Assembly: GCF_016919065.1 (NCBI RefSeq)
Contig: NZ_JAFFQA010000005.1
Coordinates: 112,319 to 176,318 of the forward strand
Length of the DNA: 64,000 nucleotides
Direction of reading: 5' to 3'
Source of the DNA: Desulfobulbus rhabdoformis
GTDB taxonomy: Bacteria; Desulfobacterota; Desulfobulbia; Desulfobulbales; Desulfobulbaceae
The translations under genes were made by a program, and so were the position numbers. The stretch's first letter is position 1; the number at the start of each line of letters is the position of its first letter. The notes under the pieces are model-generated. The model was not told where the DNA came from. It saw only the letters and a program-made list of their open reading frames with translations, and ran no database searches. Shown here piece after piece: positions 1 to 9,883 of this stretch.

Positions 1-2251
1 ACTCCAGCCCTTTAGCCCGATGCACCGTCACAATGCGGATAAGCTCCTCATCGTTTTCCAAACGGATCAGCTGGGCCTCACTCCCGGAATCAGGATGCTC
101 GAGCTGATGGCGATACCAGCGCAACAAGGCGGCAGCACCATGCAGACCAGCAGGGCTTTCTTGCAGCAGTTCAGCCAAATGCAGGTAGTTGGTCAGGCTG
201 CGCTCACCTCCCATCCGTCCGGTTAAGCGCCCAGTCACCTTTTCTTCCGCCAACAGGTGTTGAAACATTGCCATGAAGCCCTGTTCCTGCCAGAGCTGGC
301 GATAGACCTGTAACCCGGCAAGTCGTTCGCTCCATCCCTGATCGTCTTCAGCAAAGGTAAAGATTTGTTTCGCGCTGTAGCCAAAAAGCTCTGTCGCCAG
401 GCAGGTACGAATGCTCCCCCCATCGCTGCCATCCACCAGCGTTGCAAGCACCAGCTCAAGCTGCTGGGCCTCATCGCTGGTGAAAACCGAATGCTGACCA
501 AGGCTGAGCGCGTTGATCCCGCGCCTGGCAAGCCCAGCCTGCATGGCCTCGGCCTCCCGGTGGGTGCGCACAAGAATGGCGATATCAGCAGTCGTTAGAG
601 GCCTGTCGCCAAGGGTTACCCGGCCCGCCCGGCTCAGTTCCAGCAGCCTTGCGATCTGATCGCTGCAGAACTCGACTGCAGCTTCCTGGGCCCGCTCTTT
701 ACTAATGAGGAGGCGTTTACCGGATTTCAGCTCCGCCCGGTCAAGCAGAAGTGCATGCAGAGGCAGAGAAGGCTCACCGTCCATGAGAAACGGAGCAGCC
801 ATATCCGGGGCCGCCTCCACCGGTTGAAAACTGATGGACTCACTGAAAACAAAGGCATCCGACCGCAGTTGAAAGATTGCATTCACGGCCTGCACCATGG
901 CGGGAGTGGAGCGATAGTTGGTGGCCATGGTGTACCGGCTTGCCTGTTCAGTCTCTTCCCGGGCACGCATATACGTGAAGATATCTGCGCCACGAAAGGA
1001 GTAAATCGCCTGTTTGGGATCGCCGATCATGCAGAACGTCCCCTGCCTCCCCTTCATCTTTGTGTAGATACGGGAGAACACACTGTATTGAATCGGGTCG
1101 GTATCCTGGAACTCATCCACCAGAGCAACAGGATAGCGATGACGTAACTCATCGGCGAGATGAGCACCACTCCCGGGGCGAGCCAAGGCCCCATCCAACA
1201 GAGCGAGGAGATCGTCAAAGGCAAGCAGGCCCAGATGCCCCTTCCGTGCGGCAAGGGTCTTTTGCAGATTGCTCCGAGCTTGCGCCAGCAAGAAAAATCG
1301 CTTGTTTTCATCAAGCTCTACCGCCAACTTATACAAACGATCAAAGGCATGAAAAAAGGGGTGTTCCGGGGGCTCCTGACATTTTTTCTTGAGTTGGGTC
1401 GCCATCACCGACCAAGCCAGTTTTTCCGCTCCTGTGGGAAGAGGCAGGGGAATCGATGCAGAGAGAGCCAGCTCCTCCATAAGCGCAATGAGCTGCGGGA
1501 CCTGGTCGCTTTGTCGGTAGGCCTTCTCGTTACGGAGCAGACAGTCATCTGTCTGCAGAATCCCACTCACGTCAACAGAGGCTTGCTCCCAAAGCTGCCG
1601 CACCTCAGTAAAGGCTTCCTCAGCCGCCTGCCGACACGCTACCAGTTCATCAGGCTGAACCTCTGGAATCAGCCTGCAGTTGCTGGTGGCTGCCTTATCC
1701 AGGGCCTGGAGGAGGCCCGCAGGATCGCCAAAGGTGTTCAGAGCCCAGGCTGCCTCGCTCTCCTCTGCCCCGTAAAACTGCCTTCGCCAAAAATCTTCCA
1801 TGATCTCCTGACGCAGGGCGAGATCATTTTCCATCAGCTCAACCACAAACCCGCCTCCCGCTTCAAAGGCATGCTCCTGGAGGATACGTTGGCAGTAGCC
1901 ATGGATGGTATAGATCGCAGCCTCATCCATACGTACCAGAGCATCAAAAAGACGCTGACGGGCCTGCGAGCGATCAAGCGGCGCCAGAAGCTCGGCCAGA
2001 AGCGAATCCGGCTCAGCCTGCTCGTCAAGCACCAGCACCGCCTCACGAATACGCCTGCGGATACGATCGCGCAACTCTCCGGTGGCGGCGCGGGTAAAGG
2101 TGACCACCAGGATCTGATCAACGGCCAGCCCCTGCTCAAGCAGTAAACGCAAAAAAAGAAAGGCCAGGGTGTAGGTCTTGCCTGTACCGGCACTGGCCTC
2201 AAGCAGCAGGCTTCCCGTGAGCGGGAGCTGCAGCGGGTTAAGCGGTTGCAT
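1..2251 (-). CDS. recB: Exodeoxyribonuclease V beta subunit RecB (3' part outside window)
   Basis: RecB is the 3'-5' helicase and nuclease subunit of the RecBCD complex that processes double-strand breaks for homologous recombination. About 750 N-terminal codons are visible, against roughly 1180-1250 in the family; the gene leaves the window at its left edge, so the nuclease domain is not seen. Walker A lies near residue 20 (EASAGTGKTYTLA, typical of RecB rather than UvrD), followed by an RAATGELRDRIRRR stretch. Helicase motif V (IVTVHRAKGLE) is encoded at the very left edge. ATG at 2251 follows an AGGAGG-like site and overlaps the end of recC by 14 bases, so the two are translationally coupled. 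A recD would be expected further left but is not visible. Confidence 0.93.
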   Translation of the reverse strand, partial: MQPLNPLQLPLTGSLLLEASAGTGKTYTLAFLFLRLLLEQGLAVDQILVVTFTRAATGELRDRIRRRIREAVLVLDEQAEPDSLLAELLAPLDRSQARQRLFDALVRMDEAAIYTIHGYCQRILQEHAFEAGGGFVVELMENDLALRQEIMEDFWRRQFYGAEESEAAWALNTFGDPAGLLQALDKAATSNCRLIPEVQPDELVACRQAAEEAFTEVRQLWEQASVDVSGILQTDDCLLRNEKAYRQSDQVPQLIALMEELALSASIPLPLPTGAEKLAWSVMATQLKKKCQEPPEHPFFHAFDRLYKLAVELDENKRFFLLAQARSNLQKTLAARKGHLGLLAFDDLLALLDGALARPGSGAHLADELRHRYPVALVDEFQDTDPIQYSVFSRIYTKMKGRQGTFCMIGDPKQAIYSFRGADIFTYMRAREETEQASRYTMATNYRSTPAMVQAVNAIFQLRSDAFVFSESISFQPVEAAPDMAAPFLMDGEPSLPLHALLLDRAELKSGKRLLISKERAQEAAVEFCSDQIARLLELSRAGRVTLGDRPLTTADIAILVRTHREAEAMQAGLARRGINALSLGQHSVFTSDEAQQLELVLATLVDGSDGGSIRTCLATELFGYSAKQIFTFAEDDQGWSERLAGLQVYRQLWQEQGFMAMFQHLLAEEKVTGRLTGRMGGERSLTNYLHLAELLQESPAGLHGAAALLRWYRHQLEHPDSGSEAQLIRLENDEELIRIVTVHRAKGLE

Positions 2252-5200
2252 GATAATCCTCCTGATGAGAGAGTATCTCCGCAAACAGACTGGTGAGCGC
2301 AACAAACTCCTGGTCAAAAGGCTCTAAATCAGGGGGATAAAAATACCCATAGGCCGGATCGCTGCCCTCACCTGACCACAGATAATTCCCAGCCCATGTC
2401 TTCCGCGCCGCATCCAGCTCTCCCCCTTCTTTAGCTGTTGCCCAGGCAAGACTGGTTTCAGGGAAAAAGGGCAACGGGCGACACTGCCCCGCTTGATAGA
2501 GATCCAGCAAGCGAAGCAAGGCCTTCTGCGGTTCTTGGACCGGCGTAAGCCGTTTGCTGGTCACAAGGTGCCCTTTCTTCTCCTTTTCCCAGGAGATATG
2601 AAGAGAGCACCTGTCCTGCTCTTGAGGGAGCACCATATTGAGACAGAGATGGTTGATCCACCACTCCATGAGATCAGCGCCGTTAAGTCGCCCTGAACGC
2701 CAGCTTACCCGGCTCCCTGCGTGGAGGTTCCCCAGCCAGCCACGCAGACGATGGCTTCCAATTGCAAGGTCAAGCTCCACAGGATCGGATGGATGGTGCA
2801 GCAGTGGTTCCACGGCCTCGGCTATGGCTCCCGCTTCTGACCGGGTCTGGGCAAACTGCATTGTCCCAAAACCAGCCTGGGGCAAACGGCCACTGGACTG
2901 GAGGCTTGCAGAAAATTGTTCCGGGTCCTGCCCTGCGAGTACGGCTGCCACCGTCTCCTGGCGAAGAAGGTAACGCTCCAGATGGTCGAGCACAAAGGGT
3001 TCGCTCTCTTCAATGCGCAGCTTCTCTGCCCGTAGCCGCAGGCCAAGCCCCTGCTCTAAAAAAAAGCGGGTTGGATGCCGCCAGAATCCTATAAGCTGGG
3101 CAAGCTCGACTTCCTCATCCACAGATGCGGCAAGCGGACCGGGTAAAAAAGGCTCGGGCTTTTCCAGACTGTCCGCCGGCAACCAGGCAGGATTATAACT
3201 CCCGGTGGTTGCACTGCCCGTATAACAGCGGCGACTAAATGGCTGCATGGGATGGACCGTGGTCAGCTGCTCTGAAATTGCTTCATCAGTTCCCTCTGGT
3301 GGGATTGCGCTCGCGTCAAGATAGTCACAAAGCTCACTGATCACCACCGAAGGGGGACTCAGGCTTTCATCTCGTTGACTGCGCCCCACCCAGGAAAGAT
3401 AGAGCACATCCCGGGCCGAGAGTAGCGCCTCCAGGAAAAGATAGCGGTCATCGTTTCGCCTGTTGCGATCCCCCATGCGCGGTTCACCGGCCATGAGATC
3501 AAAACTGGGGGGCCGCTGACTCCGGGGAAAATCCTGATCCCCCATACCCAGCAGGCAGATTACCCGAAAGGGGACAGAGCGCATGGGCACCATATTACAA
3601 AAGGTAACCCGGCCACTGAGAAAGGGCTGACCGCCACTGGTCTGCGAGAGCTGATCCTGAAGCTGGGCTCTGATTACGCTGTAGCCAAGCTCTGCATCAA
3701 ACTCCGCAAGACGAAAATCGTTTTGTAGACTGACGATGGTCTCTTTGATCAGTCCCAGCCCGGCATCCTCCCCTTCAGGAGCAAAGAAGTCATCAACAAG
3801 GACAAGCAGATCAAGACACCATTGCTGGGGTGAGCGGGTATCTCGCAGGGCCTGCTGCCAGTGATCCAGGGTAGAGAGGAGCTGACAAAATCCGCCCAGG
3901 GACTCCGCCTCTCCCATGACCAGATCGCCATAGGGAATGACAGAACCTATTCCCCCGTCGCTTTCTCCCATGAGGTAACCGAGCAAGAGCCGATCCAGGC
4001 CGAACTGCCAGCTGTGCATGGAACCGACCTCTACTCCGAGTTCACGCCGGTGCTCACCATCAAGCCCCCAGCGGATGCCAGCATCGCGCACCCAACGCTG
4101 CAGTTGGGGCAGCAGCGCAGCATCCAGGCCAAAACGAGCCAGCAGCAGTGGGTTTTCACAGAGTGCTAAAACCTCAGGCCCGGTAAAGCGTGAGTCAAAA
4201 AGCTGCAGCAAATCCAGAAAACAGCGAATCTGGGGCTGCTCGGAAACAAAAGACTGATCGGCAATTGACCAGGGAATGCGATGCTCAGGCAGAGTTTCAC
4301 CAAAGACCCCGTTGATCGCCTCCGCGTAGCGGCCAACATCAGGGGCACTTACCAGAATATCGCCGGGAGTCAAATCAGGATACGCTGAGAACAGATCCAA
4401 GAGCCGATCATGGAGCACCTGAATCTCGCGCAATGGAGAGTAGCAGCAGTGAAACTGAATCGAACGGTCAGTGGCCGCAACCAGGCGCCTCAGATCAGGA
4501 GCCTTGCTTCGGTCTCGTAGCTCCAGGATATCGTTTTGCACCACCAGAAGCAGATGCTGATCCTCTGCTTCCTGATAAAGATCGATCTCCTCCATCTGGT
4601 AGAGCTGCAACTGCTGCAAAAAATCCTGTCCGGTGCGCCCCAGAGAAACCAGCAGAGGATGCCCTTCTTCATGATACCACTCTTCCCCAACCATTCGCCC
4701 CCTTGCCCGCATGGAGGCCTGTTGTCGATTTGAGACCAGATCCCCCCAGTACTGCTGACAGGGGCTGAGGTGGTAAAGATGCAGGGGTATAAGCTGTCCC
4801 ACCTGGGTAAATATCTCCAGATAGACAGGAGCCAGGGCGCTGAGGCCAAAGAGGTGCAGCCGCCCGGGGAGCAGTTCACTCCCCGGTGCTCCCCTTTCAA
4901 GCTGTTGCCTCCACCAGGCCCCCAACATCACCCGTTCGGCCTCTCCACCTTGACAGAGTGCTCGCCAAAGTACTGCCTGCCAATGGTCGTCCTTCCCCTC
5001 CTGCCAGTGTTCAAGCATATCGGGACGGTAGACCTGATACTGATCAAAGACATCGGCAATCTTGCCACTGAGTTGGTAGAGACGACTCTGCTCCGGATCC
5101 TGTTCCAGGTAGGCCGCCGGAGCGGCAAACCCCGGCTGTGCAAGTAACTGGGGGAGCAAAGCAAAGATACGCCACCGCAGGATAGAAGCCTGAAACAGAT

Positions 5201-5444
5201 CCTCGCCAGCTTCATTTAAACTCAAACAATCATAGAGATCCCAGATGCAACGACCGGGCAGGGGAAACTGGTGATTGGCAGCTATGCCGTTTTGCATGGC
5301 CAACTGACGACTAACCCACTGCGCCATCCCCTGATTCTGAACAACGATAATTTCAGGTGCAAGCGGGTCATCCACTGGCTGGGCCAGGTTAATGGCCAGG
5401 GCGGCAAAAAGATGTTCCAACTGGTTGGATTGATACAAAAACAC
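2238..5444 (-). CDS. recC: Exodeoxyribonuclease V gamma subunit RecC
   Basis: RecC is the Chi-recognition scaffold subunit of RecBCD. The protein is about 1068 residues (E. coli RecC is 1122) and has the family N-terminus (YQSNQLEHL, then VVQNQGMAQWVSRQLA and FPLPGRCIWDLY), with an inactivated helicase-like fold. I prefer the GTG at 5444 (MFLYQSNQ), because a GGAG lies 6 bases upstream and the protein then starts like E. coli RecC. The in-frame TTG at 5450 touches the GGAG and is unlikely. It heads a recC-recB operon on the minus strand; nothing gene-like precedes it for about 320 bases. Confidence 0.93.
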   Translation of the reverse strand: MFLYQSNQLEHLFAALAINLAQPVDDPLAPEIIVVQNQGMAQWVSRQLAMQNGIAANHQFPLPGRCIWDLYDCLSLNEAGEDLFQASILRWRIFALLPQLLAQPGFAAPAAYLEQDPEQSRLYQLSGKIADVFDQYQVYRPDMLEHWQEGKDDHWQAVLWRALCQGGEAERVMLGAWWRQQLERGAPGSELLPGRLHLFGLSALAPVYLEIFTQVGQLIPLHLYHLSPCQQYWGDLVSNRQQASMRARGRMVGEEWYHEEGHPLLVSLGRTGQDFLQQLQLYQMEEIDLYQEAEDQHLLLVVQNDILELRDRSKAPDLRRLVAATDRSIQFHCCYSPLREIQVLHDRLLDLFSAYPDLTPGDILVSAPDVGRYAEAINGVFGETLPEHRIPWSIADQSFVSEQPQIRCFLDLLQLFDSRFTGPEVLALCENPLLLARFGLDAALLPQLQRWVRDAGIRWGLDGEHRRELGVEVGSMHSWQFGLDRLLLGYLMGESDGGIGSVIPYGDLVMGEAESLGGFCQLLSTLDHWQQALRDTRSPQQWCLDLLVLVDDFFAPEGEDAGLGLIKETIVSLQNDFRLAEFDAELGYSVIRAQLQDQLSQTSGGQPFLSGRVTFCNMVPMRSVPFRVICLLGMGDQDFPRSQRPPSFDLMAGEPRMGDRNRRNDDRYLFLEALLSARDVLYLSWVGRSQRDESLSPPSVVISELCDYLDASAIPPEGTDEAISEQLTTVHPMQPFSRRCYTGSATTGSYNPAWLPADSLEKPEPFLPGPLAASVDEEVELAQLIGFWRHPTRFFLEQGLGLRLRAEKLRIEESEPFVLDHLERYLLRQETVAAVLAGQDPEQFSASLQSSGRLPQAGFGTMQFAQTRSEAGAIAEAVEPLLHHPSDPVELDLAIGSHRLRGWLGNLHAGSRVSWRSGRLNGADLMEWWINHLCLNMVLPQEQDRCSLHISWEKEKKGHLVTSKRLTPVQEPQKALLRLLDLYQAGQCRPLPFFPETSLAWATAKEGGELDAARKTWAGNYLWSGEGSDPAYGYFYPPDLEPFDQEFVALTSLFAEILSHQEDYHATA

Positions 5445-5763
5445 TGACAACTCCGATTTCTTGGCTGTTTAAAAAAAATAATTTTTTCTGAAAATTAATC
5501 ACAATTTTAGGCAATTACCCTGTACAGCAAGCCCCCCTTCCTGAGACTCAGACAAGGAGGGGAGACCAGGAAATCCTTTAGTGCCAATGCCTTGAGGAAA
5601 AGTAGCCCCTATGATCAGAAATACTTAATTTCTTTATTTTATTTTATGGATTTGCAGAGAATTTGCTATAGTTATCTTAGCGATAGGGAAATACCCCGTC
5701 GTCATACAGTACTCTTCATGAGTCGTTCCTTGCCCGCGCTTAACCCTTTTTCGTATTTTTTCC
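5445..5763. other. Gene-free divergent spacer between recC and a hybrid histidine kinase
   Basis: About 320 AT-rich bases separate two divergent genes and must hold the promoters of both. An imperfect C-rich/G-rich inverted repeat lies near 5530-5565. I see no confident promoter hexamers, RNA gene or repeat-family member. Confidence 0.4.
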
Positions 5764-8610
5764 ATGAGTCACCGCATCAACTATCAGCCTATTGTTCTGG
5801 CACTCACAGCAACGTTGCTTGTAGCCGGTCTTTTTTACCTGCCTTACCTTGCGGTGCGCTCAAAGACCATTGAGAATTTTCACAACCAACAGGTCATCCT
5901 TGCTCGTCAGGCCTCAACCGAGTTCCAGGGATATTTCTCAACTTATGAAAAAGCGCTCATGTACCTGAGCCAGCAGCCATCGATTCAACAGCTTGATGAG
6001 AGTGGTAAAGGACTTTTGCGCGAGTTTTACTCGTTTCACCCGGAAGATCTCAACTCCATTCTCTACCTCGATCCTTCGGACCAACCTCTTTTTGTTCATC
6101 CTGCACAAACCAGCGCAGAGAACACTACCGGCCTCTGTTCCGGCATGCACCACCAGAGCTTTGTTGAAATCGGGGAGCTTGACAGAACGTCCAATGGGCC
6201 ACCTCACCTGGCTCTCATGGCCCCCATGGTCAAAGGAAAGTCATTTTTTGGCTGCCTGGCCTTTCCTTTCCCCTATCAAAAAATTGCAGAACAGGCCCTT
6301 GGACAAATCATTGTTCACCAACATGGTTATGTGCTGCTCTTCAGCCAGACTGGCAGTATCCTGCATGGCCCGAACCCAGGCCTCTTGGGCAAGCAATCCG
6401 AGGACCTTCATGGGGAGGAGGATGAACTCCAACTACTCAGTCGTGCGATTGACAAGGGAACAAACCAACTGCTCAAACTCAGCAGCTCACTCCTACCGCA
6501 ATCGAAATCAATAGGCCCCATGTATGCGGTGCTTTACCCGGTCCGCCTGTCTCATGGAAAATCCTGGTCGATTTTGCTTGTCACCCCGGAAAAAGAGGTT
6601 TTGGGGGCCATGGCGGAATTTCGCTCGCAATGGCTCCTGGTCACCAGTGTTGCCGTGGTGGCGGTTGGTCTGCTGAGTTTTTTCCTCTGTGGAATTGTGG
6701 ATGTTCGCAAGCAGGAACAGGAAAGACGGGCCATGGAGGAAAAGCTGGCCAAACTGTTGGATCTGGTTCCCATGGGAGTGGTGGTTCTTGATGCCCAGCA
6801 GAACATGATCTATGCCAATCTTGAGGCCACCCGTTTACTCGGCCAGGAAGAACAGCGAGCACTCATCGACCATCCCCTTGGCGACTACCTGCACCCAGAT
6901 TGCCGCACTGCTGTGCTCGCCCAGATCCTGAGTCCTCTTCCAGATGAACGCATCTGCATAGAACATGCGACTCTCTGCACCGCCCAGGGAAAAGAATACG
7001 ACATCTCTCTGACAGCAGCAGCCTCCACCATCAGCGCGCACCCTCAATGCATTGTTTTGCTCAGAGATATTACTGAAGAGCTGCGAGCGCTGGCCTGGCA
7101 ACGAAGACTGGCCATGGCTGTGGATCAGGTCAAGGAAGCAGTTCTTATCGCCGCCGCCGACGGGAGCATCGAATACGTCAATATCTCTGTGGGCGAGATG
7201 ACCGGATACAGCCGCGGTGAGTGCATGGGCAATCCGGTCAGCATGCTCTGGGCTAAAGAGCAAGATGCCCATTTTGAGCAGAAGATGGAAGATGTGGTCG
7301 CCCTTGGAGAGGTTTGGAGTGGACGGATTGTCAATCAACGGAAAAACAGCAGCCTCTTCGTTGCCGCGGCCACGATCTCTCCAGTGCGTGATGCCCAGGG
7401 GACCATTACCCATATCGTCCTGGTTCAGCGGGATATCACCCATGAAGTTGAGATAGATACCCGTATGCGCCAGGCCCAGAAGATGGAGGCCATTGGCACC
7501 CTGGCTGGCGGCATTGCCCATGACTTCAACAATATTCTGGGGGGCATCATCGGTTTTACCGACATGACCCTTTTACAGACAGAACCGGGGAGCGACCTGC
7601 ACAGCAACCTGATGCATATTCGTCAGGGAGGAAAACGGGCAGCCGACCTGGTCCAACAGATCCTGACCTTCAGTCGGCAGTCAGCAGAAGAACTCTCCCC
7701 TATTATTCTGGCCCCCATTATCCAGGAAAGCCTCAGCTTGATGCGGGCAACCCTGCCCGCGACCATCGAAATTATCCAGAATATAGAGGCGGAAAAGGCC
7801 AAAGTGGTGGCGGCTCCTGTACAGATCCAGCAGATCGTCATGAACCTCTGTGCCAACGCCTTTTACGCCATGAAGGATACAGGCGGCAAACTGACCATCC
7901 GTCTCTACGAACAGAGCGGCAAACAGCTGGACAAGACTGAAAACCAGGATAAAACCTGGGCAATCCTGGTTGTTAAGGATACCGGCCAGGGGATGGAAAA
8001 CGAGACCCTGCAACGGATATTCACACCCTTTTTCACCACCAAACAACCCGGAGAAGGCACGGGAATGGGTTTGAGCGTGGTCCATGGTATCGTCCGAGAG
8101 CTTGGCGGGGAGATCACCGTCCAGTCAGAACCGGACAGAGGGACTGTGTTCACCGTTCAGTTACCGATTGTGGCCCATAACGGCAACGGCAACCTGCTTG
8201 CCAGTGAAACTGCTCTGCCCCATGGGAAAGAACACATTTTAGTTGTGGATGACGAACAAGAAATTCGGGAGACCTGTCGCATGATGCTGGGGCATCTGGG
8301 ATACACCATCACCACCACGGCCCATCCATTGGAGGTGTTGGATCTGATCGCAGCCTCCGAGCCTCCCGTCGACCTGGTTATTACCGATCAAACCATGCCC
8401 AAAATGACCGGGCTGGATTTGACCGAACAAATTCGCAATCAGCATCCCAAAATTCCTGTAATTCTCTGTACCGGCTACTCGGACCGGCTGAACTACGACA
8501 TTGCCCGCGAGGCAGGAGCCTGTGATCTTTTGATGAAACCGGTGGACCTGCACGGTTTGAGTGTAGCGGTACGCGTTGCTCTGGAGATGACTCTTAAAAT
8601 GGATACTTAA
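5764..8610 (+). CDS. Hybrid sensor histidine kinase with PAS domains and receiver
   Basis: A 948-residue inner-membrane hybrid kinase. An N-terminal membrane segment (about 10-30) is followed by a roughly 250-residue periplasmic sensor region resembling a Cache domain, and a second membrane segment at about 290-311. Two PAS-like domains span about 330-440 and 445-565. The HisKA box reads GTLAGGIAHDFNNILGG, with the phospho-acceptor His near residue 586. The HATPase has DTGQGM and GTGMGLSVVHGIV boxes. The C-terminal receiver (from about 820) has the acidic pair in VVDDEQ, the acceptor Asp near 875 (VITDQTMPKM) and a Lys in LLMKPVD. No output regulator is adjacent, so the partner and signal are unknown. 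The start has no good Shine-Dalgarno. Confidence 0.9.
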   Translation: MSHRINYQPIVLALTATLLVAGLFYLPYLAVRSKTIENFHNQQVILARQASTEFQGYFSTYEKALMYLSQQPSIQQLDESGKGLLREFYSFHPEDLNSILYLDPSDQPLFVHPAQTSAENTTGLCSGMHHQSFVEIGELDRTSNGPPHLALMAPMVKGKSFFGCLAFPFPYQKIAEQALGQIIVHQHGYVLLFSQTGSILHGPNPGLLGKQSEDLHGEEDELQLLSRAIDKGTNQLLKLSSSLLPQSKSIGPMYAVLYPVRLSHGKSWSILLVTPEKEVLGAMAEFRSQWLLVTSVAVVAVGLLSFFLCGIVDVRKQEQERRAMEEKLAKLLDLVPMGVVVLDAQQNMIYANLEATRLLGQEEQRALIDHPLGDYLHPDCRTAVLAQILSPLPDERICIEHATLCTAQGKEYDISLTAAASTISAHPQCIVLLRDITEELRALAWQRRLAMAVDQVKEAVLIAAADGSIEYVNISVGEMTGYSRGECMGNPVSMLWAKEQDAHFEQKMEDVVALGEVWSGRIVNQRKNSSLFVAAATISPVRDAQGTITHIVLVQRDITHEVEIDTRMRQAQKMEAIGTLAGGIAHDFNNILGGIIGFTDMTLLQTEPGSDLHSNLMHIRQGGKRAADLVQQILTFSRQSAEELSPIILAPIIQESLSLMRATLPATIEIIQNIEAEKAKVVAAPVQIQQIVMNLCANAFYAMKDTGGKLTIRLYEQSGKQLDKTENQDKTWAILVVKDTGQGMENETLQRIFTPFFTTKQPGEGTGMGLSVVHGIVRELGGEITVQSEPDRGTVFTVQLPIVAHNGNGNLLASETALPHGKEHILVVDDEQEIRETCRMMLGHLGYTITTTAHPLEVLDLIAASEPPVDLVITDQTMPKMTGLDLTEQIRNQHPKIPVILCTGYSDRLNYDIAREAGACDLLMKPVDLHGLSVAVRVALEMTLKMDT

Positions 8611-8782
8611 AGCTGCGAAGCACCATTGTCTCCAGAGACGACACAGGATTAACACTTGGATTTTTTGTATTCATCCTGTTCTTTTACCTTACCAGTCGCT
8701 ATCATGCACTCTATCGAGCTAGCAGAAAATTTGACGAGGCACCCATAAGCTTCCCCTTGGCAAGTTTACGGCAAACACCACA

Positions 8783-8944
8783 GGGTGGGTGTCTTGAATA
8801 ATTAGATTTTTCAATCAAGGTCAAGGCATGCGAAAAATTTTACCGCAGGCATATACATGATATCGGAGTCTTCGCTTACCTCCGAGGATAAAATTTTTCG
8901 CATAACGCCGAGATTGGCAGAAAAAGCAATTATTCAAGATGCCC
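8783..8944 (+). mobile_element. Family A MITE-like element, copy A1 (middle cassette only)
   Basis: Terminal inverted repeats GGGTGTCTTGAATAATT and AATTATTCAAGATGCCC enclose about 158 bases, plus an extra GGGT at the left end that looks like a small tandem duplication. The 4-bp target duplication CACA is present on both sides. Only the middle cassette is present. It lies upstream of the PfkB-type kinase gene, whose start is 38 bases away. Confidence 0.9.
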
Positions 8945-8982
8945 CACAGACAAACACTCACTTTACCTAACCCAAATACGTT

Positions 8983-9852
8983 ATGCACAAAGGCATCTTT
9001 CTTGGACTGGCGACCACAGATATCGTCTACTACGTCCCCCACCACCTCAATACAAACGAAAAATGCAAGGCAGAGCGACAGATCGCCTTTGCCGGTGGCC
9101 CGGCGACCAATGCGGCGGTAGCCTTTGCATCCTTTGAAAACGATGCCTTTCTCATCAGCGGACTTGGCCAACACTCCCTCGCCCAGGTAGCCAAGCATGA
9201 CATATCGGATTACAAAGTCAACCTGATCGATTGCACCGACCAGCCTAAACGCCCTCCGGTGCTGGCTTCCATCATGGTGGACCTTTCCAATGGGGACCGG
9301 GCAGTGGTCTACTCCAACACAGACCTGCGCAAACTGCGCCATGACGCCGTCAACGAAACCACCTTGGAATATGCGGATCTGCTCATGCTTGACGGCTATT
9401 ACCTGCCCCAGGCCATACAACTGGCCAAATGGGCGCAAATCATGGAGATTCCGGTAATCCTTGACGGCGGCAGCTGGAAGGAAGGCTTGGAAAAACTCCT
9501 CCCCCTGGTTGATTTTGCCATCTGCTCGGATAACTTCTTCCCACCAGGTTGCACTACGGCACAGGACGTACTCCACTCTCTCAATCAGGCGGGCATAAAC
9601 CACATTGCCATCACCCGTGGTAGCGACGACATTCTGGCCTTTACCGAAGAGAGGACCGCACAGGTCCGGGTTCTGCCCATTAAACCAGTGGATACGCTTG
9701 GAGCCGGGGATATTTTTCACGGTGCCTTTTGCCATTACATTCTGGAGCGCAATGACTTTCTCATCAGCCTTGAGCTGGCTGGAGAAGTAGCCAGTCTCTC
9801 CTGCTCTTCACTGGGCCCCAGAGCCTGGATTGAACAGGCAAAGATTGCCTGA
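8983..9852 (+). CDS. PfkB/ribokinase-family carbohydrate kinase
   Basis: A 289-residue cytoplasmic kinase that transfers phosphate from ATP to a sugar or nucleoside. The N-terminal PfkB signature with the Gly-Gly (AGGPATNAAVAFAS, near residue 37) and the C-terminal signature DTLGAGDIFHGAF (near 236), carrying the catalytic Asp, are both intact. The substrate is not predictable; the short lid and overall length fit the ribokinase/adenosine kinase-like group. It stands alone, 38 bases after element A1 and convergent with the DUF2971 gene. There is no strong Shine-Dalgarno before the ATG. Confidence 0.88.
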   Translation: MHKGIFLGLATTDIVYYVPHHLNTNEKCKAERQIAFAGGPATNAAVAFASFENDAFLISGLGQHSLAQVAKHDISDYKVNLIDCTDQPKRPPVLASIMVDLSNGDRAVVYSNTDLRKLRHDAVNETTLEYADLLMLDGYYLPQAIQLAKWAQIMEIPVILDGGSWKEGLEKLLPLVDFAICSDNFFPPGCTTAQDVLHSLNQAGINHIAITRGSDDILAFTEERTAQVRVLPIKPVDTLGAGDIFHGAFCHYILERNDFLISLELAGEVASLSCSSLGPRAWIEQAKIA

Positions 9853-9883
9853 ATCGATAGATGCTCACATATGTGGGTGATCT

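Noticed and set aside
1160..2146. A 328-codon plus-strand ORF
   Set aside because: Antisense to recB; no conserved motifs.
8821..9735. A 304-codon minus-strand ORF
   Set aside because: Antisense to the PfkB kinase and the element A1.
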